Part shown: piece by piece, positions 25,084 to 34,001 of the stretch | Position numbering within the stretch: the first letter of the stretch is position 1 | Layout of the letters: the number at the start of each line of letters is the position of its first letter | From: Paracoccaceae bacterium | Lineage (GTDB): Bacteria; Pseudomonadota; Alphaproteobacteria; Rhodobacterales; Rhodobacteraceae | Length of the DNA stretch: 64,000 bases | Assembly: GCA_013214575.1 (NCBI GenBank) | Contig: JABSSD010000071.1 | Span: 54,274-118,273 of the forward strand | Direction of reading: 5' to 3' | The notes under the pieces: model-generated | Database searches by the model: none | Seen by the model: the letters and a program-made list of their open reading frames with translations, nothing else | What the model was told of the DNA's origin: nothing | Translations under genes and position numbers: made by a program

Positions 25084-26259
25084 ATGCGCGTTCTTCTTTG
25101 GCTTATGGTTTGTCTGATCATGGGTTTGCCGGTTGCGGCACAAACCACACCTGAACGCATTGCCACTGGCGGTGCCCAAACGCTTGCGGATATCATGGCC
25201 CGCCAGAACGGCGAAGCTGTCGATGACAGTTTCCGGCGTGACAATACCGGCAACCCTGACCAAGCCGCCGCTCTGGACCAACAATTGGGCACTCGGGGAG
25301 GGGTATCAGATCCTGAGTTCTGGCGCGGCCTGCGCTATGGCTCGGCTGATGTGCGGGTCTCGGCTGGCGGCGAGGTGGCCACGGTTCTGGTGCAGGATGG
25401 CGGGTTGCGTTGGCTGGCGTTTCGGGCCGGGCCGCTGCGCCAATATGGCGGCTGGTTGCTGCTGGGCACAATGGCCCTATTGCTGGTGTTCTATCTGCTG
25501 CGCGGCAAGATTGCCATTGAGGGGGAAAAAACCGGCCGCACGGTGACGCGTTTCAAGGCTTTTGAGCGTTTTGGTCACTGGTTGCTGGGCGGCGCGTTCA
25601 TCCTGCTGGGGATCACCGGATTGACCAGCTTGTTTGGCCGGGTCTTGATTATCCCCTATCTGGGCAAAGAGGCGAATTCAACGCTGCTGGAGCTGGGCAA
25701 ATGGGTGCACAACACTGTCGCCTGGGCCTTTATTGTCGGCTTGGTGATCATTTTTGTAATGTGGGTGGCGCATAACCTGCCTGATCGCACGGATCTGGTC
25801 TGGATCCGCCAGGCCGGAGGCATTGTCGGCAGCAAGCATCCGCCCGCCAAAAAATTCAACGCCGGTCAAAAGGTGATCTTTTGGTCGGTTATCCTGTTGG
25901 GCGCCTCGATCTCTCTCACCGGTGTGTCGCTGCTGTTCCCCTATCATTTGCCGCTGTTTGCCAAGAGCTTTGCTGTTGCCAATGATATTGGTCTGGCCGG
26001 GCTGTTGCAGCTTGGGGAACTGCCAGCAACATTGGCACCGCAGGAGGAAATGCAACTGGCGCAGGTGTGGCACGCTATCCTGGCCTTTGTGCTGATGGCG
26101 ATTGTCATTGCGCATATCTACATTGGCTCGGTTGGTATGGAGGGCGCCTATGACGCCATGGGCAGTGGCGAGGTGGATGAGGCCTGGGCGAAACAGCACC
26201 ACAGTCTTTGGCTGGAGGAGATCCAGCAGGGGCAAAACGCGCAGTCAAAACCAGAGTGA
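25084..26259 (+). CDS. Formate dehydrogenase cytochrome b (gamma) subunit
   Basis: Membrane di-haem cytochrome b556 that passes electrons from FdhB to quinone. 391 residues from ATG 25084: a Sec signal (MRVLLWLMVCLIMGLPVAAQ), a periplasmic stretch of about 90 residues not present in E. coli FdnI, then five hydrophobic segments. Haem-ligand histidines are in FERFGHWLLGG, KWVHNTVAW and the C-terminal HAILAFVLMAIVIAHIY. The extended N-terminus is usual for FdoI-like proteins of proteobacterial periplasmic FDH. Confidence 0.93.
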   Translation: MRVLLWLMVCLIMGLPVAAQTTPERIATGGAQTLADIMARQNGEAVDDSFRRDNTGNPDQAAALDQQLGTRGGVSDPEFWRGLRYGSADVRVSAGGEVATVLVQDGGLRWLAFRAGPLRQYGGWLLLGTMALLLVFYLLRGKIAIEGEKTGRTVTRFKAFERFGHWLLGGAFILLGITGLTSLFGRVLIIPYLGKEANSTLLELGKWVHNTVAWAFIVGLVIIFVMWVAHNLPDRTDLVWIRQAGGIVGSKHPPAKKFNAGQKVIFWSVILLGASISLTGVSLLFPYHLPLFAKSFAVANDIGLAGLLQLGELPATLAPQEEMQLAQVWHAILAFVLMAIVIAHIYIGSVGMEGAYDAMGSGEVDEAWAKQHHSLWLEEIQQGQNAQSKPE

Positions 26260-26373
26260 TCTGCTTTGGCGGATTGGCTGTTCGTCTAACACCGCCAGAT
26301 CTGATATCGTCACCTAGGCTGGGTGCGGCTGATCAAACTCATTATTATTGTCCCAAGTCGGAGAACCGATACG

Positions 26374-26508
26374 ATGAAATCCATGTTGACCGGGTTTGCG
26401 GCCAAACAGCTGAGTGGCTTGGCGGCCAACCGGCTGTTGCAGCAGGCAGGATTTGCCTCAGATGATATGCGTTCGGGCCCAGCCGTTCACCTGGATGAGA
26501 CGACATGA
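26374..26508 (+). CDS. Small ORF (44 residues) coupled to the response regulator
   Basis: ATG 26374 with GGAG at 26360-26363; the product starts MKSMLTGFAAKQLSGLAANR. Its stop overlaps the regulator start (ATGA at 26505), which argues for real translation. The sequence is amphipathic in the first 30 residues and acidic at the end (HLDETT), with no signal peptide. I do not recognise a family. It may be a functional micro-protein or a leader ORF that couples translation. Confidence 0.5.
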   Translation: MKSMLTGFAAKQLSGLAANRLLQQAGFASDDMRSGPAVHLDETT

Positions 26509-27857
26509 TGCAAAATTCTGCGGCGCGCGATGAATATGGCGAGAACATGGCGGCGGCTTCGATCCTGGTGATCGACGATGAGCCCGGAATGCGCAATTTC
26601 CTGACCAAGATCCTGATGCCGCGTTGCAAGCGGGTGGAGCAGGCGGCCTCGGCGATTGAGGCCAGCGCAATCTTGGATCAGGCCCATTTTGATTTGATCA
26701 TCCTGGACAATATCATGCCGGGTAAAACCGGGTTGGAATGGGTGCAGGAACAGCGCCGGGTGGGGCTGTTTGCCGATACCATTCTGGTCACCGCCTATGC
26801 GGATCTGGAAACCGCCATTCAGGCCCTGCGCCTTGGCGTTGCCGATTTTGTGCTAAAACCATTTCGCGCCAACCAGATTCTCAATTCGGTGGCGCGGGCA
26901 TTGGACCGAAAATACCTTCGGCGTGAAAATTATCTGTTAAAACACGAGCTCTCGGCTGAAGGCACGGCAGCGCGCGGTCGGTTGCTGGGTAAATCGGCGG
27001 CGATCTGCCAGGCCCGTGAGATGCTGACGCGACTGGCGCCGCTGCCGACGCCGGTGTTGTTTACCGGCGCCAGTGGCACCGGCAAGGAAATTGCCGCCCG
27101 CACCTTGCATGCGCAGTCCGAGCGCGCCGCCATGCCGTTTGTTGCGGTGAATTGTGCGGCCATTGCGCCGGACCGGATTGCCCATGAACTGTTTGGCTTG
27201 GTGGATGAGCAAGACCGGCGCAAAGACGGGCTGTTCCTGCATGCGGACGGCGGCACGTTGTTTCTCGATGAAGTGGCGCAGATGCCGGAACAGGTGCAGG
27301 CGGCGCTATTGCGGGTGCTGGAAGATCAGCGCATCCGCCCGGTGGGGGCGGAACGGGATATTCCTTTGAATCTGCGGTTTTTGTTTGCCACCAATGCCGA
27401 CCTGCAACAGGCGGTGGCGACGGGCCGGTTTAGGGCTGATTTGTACCATCGGATCAATGTGGTGGAGATCGCTATGCCACTGCTGCGCGAGAGGGTTGAG
27501 GATATTGTCGAATTGGCAGCGCTGTTCATGGAGCAGTTTGCCACCCGCCTGGGCATGCCAGCGCTGGAGCTGAACGAAGAGACGCTGTTGAAATTCAGTC
27601 GCTATGACTGGCCCGGCAATGTGCGAGAATTGCGAAACCTGATTGAACGCTCGGTGATACTGGGCGAAATTCCGGAAGAGTTTTCCGGCACTGGGGCGAT
27701 CACTGGCTCGGCGGCAATAGAAACCCTGGATTTGGTGACCCAGCGCCATATCATGCATGTTCTGGATGCCTGTGAGGGCAACCGGGCCGAGGCGGCGCGT
27801 CGGCTTGGGGTGTCGCGAAAGACGGTGGATCGCAAATGTGCCTCCTGGGGGTTTTGA
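26505..27857 (+). CDS. NtrC-family response regulator lacking the GAFTGA motif
   Basis: 450 residues: receiver (about 18-130) with acidic pair Asp24/Asp25, phospho-acceptor Asp68 (IILDNIMPG) and VLKPF lysine; AAA+ domain with Walker A GASGTGKE and Walker B GGTLFLDE; Fis-type helix-turn-helix at the C-terminus (GNRAEAARRLGVSRKTVDR). The sigma-54-contacting GAFTGA loop is missing: after HELFG comes LVDEQDRRKDGLF. It therefore probably does not act through sigma-54, as known for Rhodobacter NtrC. The likely partner kinase is encoded convergently at 27976-29979. Confidence 0.9.
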   Translation: MMQNSAARDEYGENMAAASILVIDDEPGMRNFLTKILMPRCKRVEQAASAIEASAILDQAHFDLIILDNIMPGKTGLEWVQEQRRVGLFADTILVTAYADLETAIQALRLGVADFVLKPFRANQILNSVARALDRKYLRRENYLLKHELSAEGTAARGRLLGKSAAICQAREMLTRLAPLPTPVLFTGASGTGKEIAARTLHAQSERAAMPFVAVNCAAIAPDRIAHELFGLVDEQDRRKDGLFLHADGGTLFLDEVAQMPEQVQAALLRVLEDQRIRPVGAERDIPLNLRFLFATNADLQQAVATGRFRADLYHRINVVEIAMPLLRERVEDIVELAALFMEQFATRLGMPALELNEETLLKFSRYDWPGNVRELRNLIERSVILGEIPEEFSGTGAITGSAAIETLDLVTQRHIMHVLDACEGNRAEAARRLGVSRKTVDRKCASWGF

Positions 27858-27875
27858 TCCGCGCGCGGTCAGATT

Positions 27876-27939
27876 GAGGGGCGCTGCCCCTCTTGCCCGT
27901 GCGGGCAATTCACCCTGGGATATTTGTGGCCAGATGAAG
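27876..27939. repeat. Rhodobacterales-type intergenic hairpin repeat, copy 2
   Basis: GAGGGGCGCTGCCCCTC stem-loop, a second CCCGTGCGGG stem, then CCTGGGATATTTGTGGCCAGATGAAG. It lies between convergent regulator and kinase genes and probably serves as a two-way terminator. Confidence 0.6.
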
Positions 27940-27975
27940 CCTGGAGCCTTAGGCGGGCTGGCCGCGGTTTGGGGC

Positions 27976-29979
27976 TCAGGGGGTCTCTATCGGGGGGGCA
28001 ACTGGCAGCCAGATGCTGAATTCAGCGCCGGCCTGACGTCCATTGCGCACCGAGATCAAGCCGCCAGCCCGTTGGATGAGGGTTTGGCTGATGGAAAGTC
28101 CCAAACCGGTGCCCTCGCCGAGTTTGGTGGTGTAAAAAGGATTGAACACGGCGGCGATGTCCTTGTCGGCGATACCGGGGCCGCTATCTGAGACCGTGAG
28201 CAGGGCTCCGGGCTGGCCATCCCGTGGCTCGGGGGTCAGTCTCAGCCCCAGTTCTCCCGCGTCCTTCATCGCCTGGGCGGCATTCATCACCAGATTTATG
28301 ACAACCTGCTGCAGCTCGCCCGGATTGATGGTGACTGGCGGCGTGTGTTGAAAATCACGCCATAGGGTGACGTTCTGTTTTGACAGGACGTGATCCACCA
28401 ACACCAGGCAATCCTCGACCAGGGGGGCAATGTCGACGCTTTCCTCAAAGGTGCCAAATTCGGCTGGACGGGCAAATTGCAGTAGCTTGCCGACGATGGC
28501 ATCGATCCGCAGCACCTGATTGTCGATCAGGTCCAATTCGGTTTCGATCTCGGTGATGTGATCGGCAAGGGTCATGCGGATCACGTCGACATTGCCCTGG
28601 ATCACCGCCACCGGATTGTTGATTTCATGCGCCACCCCGGCGGTAATTTCACCAATTGACGCCAGTTTTTCGCTCATCGCCAGTTGCTTGAAGGTTTCTT
28701 CGAGCTTGCTGTTGGCGGTGCGTAATTCGGCGGTGCGGGTGTCGACTCGGGCGTTCAGCTCGCCGGCCCAGTCCCGCAGGGCCTGATCGCGGTCCTGTAT
28801 CTGGTCCAGCAGGGCATCCAGGTGCGCCGCCACCTGGCCGATTTCATCGTCGCTGCCGACGGCGCCGTTGCGGGCCGCCAAGTCACCGCGCTCGACCCGC
28901 TTCATGGTCCGGGTCATCTGTTCCAGTGGCGAAAAGATACCTTTTGCCAGCCATAGAAACAGCGGCGCGGAAATCACCAGCACACCGATGAACACCGCCA
29001 CAATGGTCCAGTAGGCTGCCCGTTTGGCCGCTTGATAGGGGGCTTCGAGAAAACCGACATAGAGCATTCCAACATGGCGTCCGAAGCTGTCGGTCAGCGG
29101 CAGGTAGCCTGATATGTACCAATCATTGACCACAAAGGCGCGGTCCAGCCAGGTTTTTCCCTGGGTCAATACGCGGTGGCGTACGGAGGCAGAAACGCGG
29201 GTGCCAAGCGCGCGCACGTCTTCGAACAGGCGGACGTTGGTTGATATTCTTGTGTCGTCCAGAAATAGGGTGGCCGTTCCCTGCCGGTTTTCTCCGGTAC
29301 TGTCGCTGAGGTAGACAAGCGCATTGATGGTATCGATGAAATCGAGGTTGCGGTTCAGCAGGATGCCGCCCACCAGCACGCCCTCTTGGCCCAAAACGGT
29401 GACCGGGGCGGCGGAATGCACGACCATGCCGCGATCTTCGGCGGCGCGGGATGTGGGGACCGCGGCCTCGGTTTCGATCAAGCCAATACGGGCCCGTTGC
29501 TGAAGTTCGGGGGACCGCGCTGCCAAGTCCCGGGCAGAGAAAATATCGATTTGTGAGTTTAGGGTGCCGGCCGCGGCGGCGGCAATCACCGGCCAGTTGG
29601 AGGTTGGGACTGACAGCTCCTCACGGGGGAGGAAATACAGAAAATCAAGTTGTAATTCGATGCGGCGCTGGTTCAGAAAACGCTGCTTTTCACGGTTGGG
29701 GGCGCGCAGCACTTCGCCGAACAAGCGCGATTCCGCGACGCTGCGAATGTCGGTGCCGGTGCTTGTCAGAATGCGCCCGAGATATTGTTCGGCAATGCGC
29801 AGGTCGCTGTCGACATTGGCAATCAGCATGTCGTCATAGTCGGCATTCCAACGGGTCATGGCCAGCACCAGCAGCAGCGGCATCAATACGCTGAGTGGCA
29901 ATAGGGCAAGGAGCAGAAGGCGGAGCCGGACGGATCTCAAAATGGATTCCCATGGTTCACGGGCTTGTCCCAATCGCAC
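27976..29979 (-). CDS. Membrane sensor histidine kinase (Cache-HAMP-HisKA-HATPase)
   Basis: 667 residues. Transmembrane helix at about 20-42, a large periplasmic Cache-type sensor (about 43-320; GKTWLDRAFVVNDWYISGYL is the second Cache half), second helix at about 325-350 (YWTIVAVFIGVLVISAPLFL), HAMP with a DEIGQVAAHLDAL stretch, and a coiled coil. The H-box is AGVAHEINNPVAVIQGN, N-box QQVVINLVMNAAQAM, and G-boxes SDSGPGIADKD and GEGTGLGLS. The start codon is uncertain (GTG 29979 or a downstream TTG). It is a classical NtrB/DctB-type kinase and the probable partner of the convergent regulator. Confidence 0.9.
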   Translation of the reverse strand: MRLGQAREPWESILRSVRLRLLLLALLPLSVLMPLLLVLAMTRWNADYDDMLIANVDSDLRIAEQYLGRILTSTGTDIRSVAESRLFGEVLRAPNREKQRFLNQRRIELQLDFLYFLPREELSVPTSNWPVIAAAAAGTLNSQIDIFSARDLAARSPELQQRARIGLIETEAAVPTSRAAEDRGMVVHSAAPVTVLGQEGVLVGGILLNRNLDFIDTINALVYLSDSTGENRQGTATLFLDDTRISTNVRLFEDVRALGTRVSASVRHRVLTQGKTWLDRAFVVNDWYISGYLPLTDSFGRHVGMLYVGFLEAPYQAAKRAAYWTIVAVFIGVLVISAPLFLWLAKGIFSPLEQMTRTMKRVERGDLAARNGAVGSDDEIGQVAAHLDALLDQIQDRDQALRDWAGELNARVDTRTAELRTANSKLEETFKQLAMSEKLASIGEITAGVAHEINNPVAVIQGNVDVIRMTLADHITEIETELDLIDNQVLRIDAIVGKLLQFARPAEFGTFEESVDIAPLVEDCLVLVDHVLSKQNVTLWRDFQHTPPVTINPGELQQVVINLVMNAAQAMKDAGELGLRLTPEPRDGQPGALLTVSDSGPGIADKDIAAVFNPFYTTKLGEGTGLGLSISQTLIQRAGGLISVRNGRQAGAEFSIWLPVAPPIETP

Positions 29980-30110
29980 GCCCCATCTTGAGGATCACTG
30001 TGGCACTGCTGCTGGCGGCAGGCAAGCTGCTGGCGCTTGCGGCGGTGGGCGGCGCTGCCAGCGATCCCATTGAAGGCAGTAAGCATTGGATTGGGTCAAT
30101 CCCGGAACCG

Positions 30111-30153
30111 CAAAAACAAAACCACCCGCGAGCCAAGGCAAACGGGCGGTTTG
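30111..30153 (-). terminator. Rho-independent terminator of gap
   Basis: On the minus strand an AAACCGCCCG stem pairs with CGGGTGGTTT (one wobble), followed by TTGTTTTTG. A second perfect GC-rich hairpin (CGCCAGAGCC and its complement, 30166-30186) lies between it and the gap stop. The rest of 29980-30195 shows no gene. Confidence 0.75.
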
Positions 30154-30195
30154 AAGATGAGGAGCCGCCAGAGCCTGGCTCTGGCGCTTTTGCAG

Positions 30196-31224
30196 TTAGC
30201 TGACCAGCGACAGCCGCTCGGCCCGCATCAGCTGGCCAATTTTGCGGCCGGTATCGACCATACGATTGGAGAAGCCCCACTCGTTGTCGTACCAGGAGAC
30301 AACCCGAACCAGGCCGCCTTCGGTGACTTTTGTCTGCGCTGCTGCAAAGCAGGAGGAATGCGGGTCATGGTTGAAGTCGATCGATACCATCGGATCTTCC
30401 TCATAAGACAGAATCCCCGCCAGATCACCTTCGGCTGCGATGCGGATCGCCTGGTTTATGGCCTCGACGGTGGCGGGACGCTCTGGAACAAAGCTGAGAT
30501 CCACCAGCGATACATTGGGGGTCGGAACACGGATCGCAGAGCCTTCCAGGCGGCCCTTCATATGTGGCATGACTTCGGCGATGGCTGCGGCTGCGCCGGT
30601 GGAGGTCGGGATCATTGATACCGATGCGGCGCGGGCCCGGTACAGGTCCTTGTGGCTGGTGTCATGTGTTGGCTGGTCGCCGGTAAAGGCGTGGATCGTC
30701 GTCATGTAGCCGGTTTTGATGCCAAATGCAGCGTCCAGAACCTTGGCCATCGGAGCCAGGCAATTGGTGGTACAAGAGGCATTGGATACGATGATGTCAT
30801 CAGCGGTCAGCTCGTGGTGGTTGACGCCAAACACCACGGTGCGGTCGATGTCTTTGCCAGGCGCTGAAATCAGCACCCGCTTGGAGCCATTCTTCAGGTG
30901 TTTTCCTGCCGATTCGCCGGTGGTGAACAATCCGGTGCATTCATAGGCGACGTCGATCTCTTGCCATGGCAGCTCTTCCGGGTTGCGAATGGCGGTCAGT
31001 TTAATGCTGTGACGACCGACCGTCAGCTGGTTGCCGGACAGGGTGATCGGGGTCCGCAACCGCCCATGAACACTGTCGTATTTCAGCAGATGCACAAGGG
31101 TTTCCGGCGGCGACAGATCATTGATGGCCACCACTTGGATGTCGGTGGTGTCATTCTCGAGCAGCGCGCGCAAAACACCACGGCCGATGCGGCCAAATCC
31201 ATTGATCGCGATTTTAAGGGGCAT
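30196..31224 (-). CDS. gap: Type I glyceraldehyde-3-phosphate dehydrogenase
   Basis: Glycolytic and gluconeogenic NAD(P)-linked oxidation of glyceraldehyde-3-P to 1,3-bisphosphoglycerate. 342 residues: Rossmann motif INGFGRIGRGVLRA, catalytic Cys151 in SNASCTTNCLAP, the paired HAFTGDQ segment, and WYDNEWGFSNR near the end. Monocistronic: a LacI-type palindrome upstream at 31292-31303 and a terminator downstream. Alphaproteobacteria often carry two gap paralogues; which one this is cannot be told from the window. Confidence 0.95.
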   Translation of the reverse strand: MPLKIAINGFGRIGRGVLRALLENDTTDIQVVAINDLSPPETLVHLLKYDSVHGRLRTPITLSGNQLTVGRHSIKLTAIRNPEELPWQEIDVAYECTGLFTTGESAGKHLKNGSKRVLISAPGKDIDRTVVFGVNHHELTADDIIVSNASCTTNCLAPMAKVLDAAFGIKTGYMTTIHAFTGDQPTHDTSHKDLYRARAASVSMIPTSTGAAAAIAEVMPHMKGRLEGSAIRVPTPNVSLVDLSFVPERPATVEAINQAIRIAAEGDLAGILSYEEDPMVSIDFNHDPHSSCFAAAQTKVTEGGLVRVVSWYDNEWGFSNRMVDTGRKIGQLMRAERLSLVS

Positions 31225-31291
31225 AGGGTCAACTCCGCAGGGATTCAGATTCTGGCGCCGATAGGTCGATATCGTCAGTATTTGCCGTATC

Positions 31292-31303
31292 GTTATCGCT
31301 AAC
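31292..31303. promoter_or_regulatory. LacI-type operator upstream of gap
   Basis: GTTATCGCTAAC differs by one base from the perfect palindrome GTTAGCGCTAAC upstream of pgi (1679-1690). It lies about 68 bp upstream of the gap ATG. The shared site suggests a single central-carbon regulator. Confidence 0.55.
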
Positions 31304-31379
31304 AGTGGCGGAAATCAACCCCAAACGCGAGGCTCTGCGGGTTCGCTATTCGGCACCGTACAAATCGAGTACAGCACAA

Positions 31380-31415
31380 GAAGCCGCCCTTGCCAGTTGG
31401 TAAAAGGGCGGCTTC
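31380..31415 (-). terminator. Terminator of the amine/alcohol operon
   Basis: Perfect 12-bp stem (GAAGCCGCCCTT and its complement AAGGGCGGCTTC) with 12-nt loop, 21 bp after the alcohol dehydrogenase stop. The following TTGTGCT is only weakly T-rich. Confidence 0.7.
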
Positions 31416-31435
31416 AGCTTATGTTGAACAGGCGT

Positions 31436-32581
31436 TTATAGAGCGGCTTTGAACAGGGCCGTCAGGTTTTCCTCGGTCAGCTCAATCGGGTTGCCGCCGC
31501 AGCTGGGATCAATGATCGCGCCTTTGACCAGCTCAGGAATGCTGGCCTCGGTGACCCCCAGTTCCGACAGTTTGCGCGGAATGCCCATACTGTCGTTCAG
31601 CTCGTCCACATAGGCGCAAAACCCGTCAAAGCCGCCGTCAATGCCAAGATAGGCCGCCACCTTGCCAAAGCGGTCGGCGATTGCGCTGGCGTTGAATTTC
31701 AAAACCTCAGGCATACAGACCGCGTTGGTGGTGCCGTGGTGGGTGTTGAAATGCGCCCCAATCGGGTGGCTCATGGCATGAATGGCGCCCAGTCCCTTTT
31801 GGAACCCTGTGGCGCCCATTGTGGCCGCTGACATCAACTGCGCACGGGCCTCGATATCACTGCCATCGCTGTAGGCGCGTGGCAGGTAATCCTTGACCAG
31901 GCGCATGCCTTCCAGTGCGATGCCCTGCGACATCGGGTGGTAATGCGGGCTAGAGAACGCCTCGACGCAATGGGCAAAGGCATCCAGACCGGTGCCTGCG
32001 GTGATGAACTTGGGCATGCCCACGGTCAGTTCCGGGTCACAGATCACCACTGTAGGCAGCACCTTGGGGTGAAAGATGATCTTCTTGGCATGGGTGACGC
32101 TGTCGGTGATGACGCTGGCGCGGCCCACTTCAGAGCCAGTGCCGGCGGTGGTTGGCACCGCGATGATCGGTGCGATCACATCTGCATCGGCGCGGGTCCA
32201 CCAGTCGCCAATATCCTCAAAATCCCACAGCGGCCGGGTCTGGCCCGCCATAAAGGCCACCATCTTGCCCAGATCCAAGCCCGAGCCACCGCCAAAGGCG
32301 ATCACACCGTCATAGCCACCCGCATTATAGGCGGCGACCCCGGCTTCCAGGTTCTTCTCATTTGGGTTTGGGTCTACCTCGCTGAACAGGCCGCGACCCA
32401 GGCCTGCAGCCTCCATGATATCCAGCGTGGCACTGGTGATCGGCAGCGCGGCCAGGCCCTTGTCGGTGACCAGCAATGGCTTTTTGATACCAGCCGAGGC
32501 ACAGGCTTCGGGCAGTTCTTTGATCCGGCCAGCGCCGAACTTGATTGCGGTCGGGTAGGACCAGTTTCCAACAAGGCTCAT
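31436..32581 (-). CDS. Iron-containing alcohol dehydrogenase
   Basis: Group III alcohol dehydrogenase, 381 residues. NAD-binding GGGSGLDLGK, then PTTAGTGSEVGRASV. Metal ligands are in GTGLDAFAHCVEAF (Asp, His) and HAMSHPIGAHFNTHHGTTNA (His residues). It would oxidise an alcohol group to the aldehyde for the ALDH encoded immediately upstream, whose stop overlaps this start by one base. In this operon the proposed substrate is a gamma-glutamylated amino alcohol, which is inference; simple alcohols are possible. Confidence 0.92.
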   Translation of the reverse strand: MSLVGNWSYPTAIKFGAGRIKELPEACASAGIKKPLLVTDKGLAALPITSATLDIMEAAGLGRGLFSEVDPNPNEKNLEAGVAAYNAGGYDGVIAFGGGSGLDLGKMVAFMAGQTRPLWDFEDIGDWWTRADADVIAPIIAVPTTAGTGSEVGRASVITDSVTHAKKIIFHPKVLPTVVICDPELTVGMPKFITAGTGLDAFAHCVEAFSSPHYHPMSQGIALEGMRLVKDYLPRAYSDGSDIEARAQLMSAATMGATGFQKGLGAIHAMSHPIGAHFNTHHGTTNAVCMPEVLKFNASAIADRFGKVAAYLGIDGGFDGFCAYVDELNDSMGIPRKLSELGVTEASIPELVKGAIIDPSCGGNPIELTEENLTALFKAAL

Positions 32582-33963
32582 CAGCTTGTTACCTTCTTCA
32601 GATGGTAGGATTTGGGGCGGGTCAGGTTATGATACCCGATTACCGAAAGGCCGCCACCGCGGCCAGTGTCTTTGCAGCCGGTCCAGCACAGGCCCGGATC
32701 CAGGTAGTCGGCGCGGTTCATGAACACGGTGCCGGTCTCGATCTGATCACCAACACGCTGGGCGCGCTCAACGTCTTTGGTCCACAGGGACGCGGTCAGG
32801 CCAAAATTACTGTCGTTCATCAGCGCAATGGCTTCTTGGTCGGAGGACACCTTCATGATGCCAACCACCGGGCCAAAGCTCTCGTCCTGCATCACCCGCA
32901 TCTGGTGGGTCACCTCTGTCAGGATCTGCGGCGTCAGATAGGCGCCGCCATCATCCGCCGCCATGGTCTCAACATGGGCCACCGCGCCAGCGGCAACCGC
33001 CTCAGAGATCTGGTCGCGCACCTCCTGGGCAAAGCGCACATTGGCCATCGGGCCAATGGTGGTCTCCTGATCCAGCGGATTGCCCAGGGTGTAGCCCTTG
33101 ACGATCTCCACGGCCTTTTCCAGAAACGCGTCATACAGGCTTTCGTGCACATAGATGCGCTCGATGCCGCAACAGCACTGGCCCGAGTTGAACATGGCAC
33201 CGTCAATCAGCGTCTCAACTGCGGCCTCCAGATCGGCGTCTTCCATCACATAGCCGGGATCTTTGCCGCCCAGTTCGGTGCCGACACCGGTGAATGTGCC
33301 CGCTGCAGCGCGCTCCATCGCCTTGCCGCCGCCAACAGAGCCGGTGAAGTTGACAAAGTTGAACGCCTTGCCGGCAATCAGCGCCGAGGTGGTGTCATGG
33401 TCCAGGAACACATTCTGGAACACATCGTCCGGCAGCCCCGCCGCGTGGAACGCCGCCGCCATGCGCTCACCGACCAGCAGGGTCTGGGTGGCATGTTTCA
33501 ACACCACGGCATTGCCGGCAATCAGCGCCGGAGCCACCGTGTTGATGGCGGTCATGTAGGGATAGTTCCAGGGCGCCACCACCAGCACCACGCCATGTGG
33601 AATATGCTTGATATAACGCTTGAATGTGGCGTCTTCGCTGACCTTGATATCCGCCAAGGCCTCCTCGGCGATCTCTGCCATATGGCTGGCGCGCTCATTG
33701 AAGCCGCCAAACTCACCGCCAAACCGCACTGGGCGCCCCATCATATGGGCCAGTTCGGGCACGATCTCGTCGTTCATCGCGCCAACCGCGGCGACGCCTG
33801 CCATCACCAGGCGAATACGCTCAGCCAATGGCCGCGCCGCCCAGGCCCCCTGCGCCGCTCGGGCGCGGGCCGCCGCGTCAAACGCCGCCTCGTTTGAGAG
33901 CACATCGCGCTCCGCAAATACCGATCCATCGATCGGCGAGATACATTTCAATGTCTGGCCCAT
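32581..33963 (-). CDS. NAD(P)-dependent aldehyde dehydrogenase
   Basis: 460 residues, ALDH superfamily. Cofactor-site motif APWNYPYM, general-base glutamate in GTELGGKDPGYV, catalytic cysteine in FNSGQCCCGIERIY (a run of three Cys, as in several betaine-aldehyde and succinate-semialdehyde relatives), and the C-terminal SVIGYHNLTRPKS. It probably oxidises the aldehyde made by the Fe-alcohol dehydrogenase. It lies between the GS-like ligase and the dehydrogenase gene in one leftward operon. Confidence 0.92.
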   Translation of the reverse strand: MGQTLKCISPIDGSVFAERDVLSNEAAFDAAARARAAQGAWAARPLAERIRLVMAGVAAVGAMNDEIVPELAHMMGRPVRFGGEFGGFNERASHMAEIAEEALADIKVSEDATFKRYIKHIPHGVVLVVAPWNYPYMTAINTVAPALIAGNAVVLKHATQTLLVGERMAAAFHAAGLPDDVFQNVFLDHDTTSALIAGKAFNFVNFTGSVGGGKAMERAAAGTFTGVGTELGGKDPGYVMEDADLEAAVETLIDGAMFNSGQCCCGIERIYVHESLYDAFLEKAVEIVKGYTLGNPLDQETTIGPMANVRFAQEVRDQISEAVAAGAVAHVETMAADDGGAYLTPQILTEVTHQMRVMQDESFGPVVGIMKVSSDQEAIALMNDSNFGLTASLWTKDVERAQRVGDQIETGTVFMNRADYLDPGLCWTGCKDTGRGGGLSVIGYHNLTRPKSYHLKKVTS

Positions 33964-34001
33964 GCCATCTACTCCAGGTTCACAAGGCGCCCAGGCCCCC
34001 T

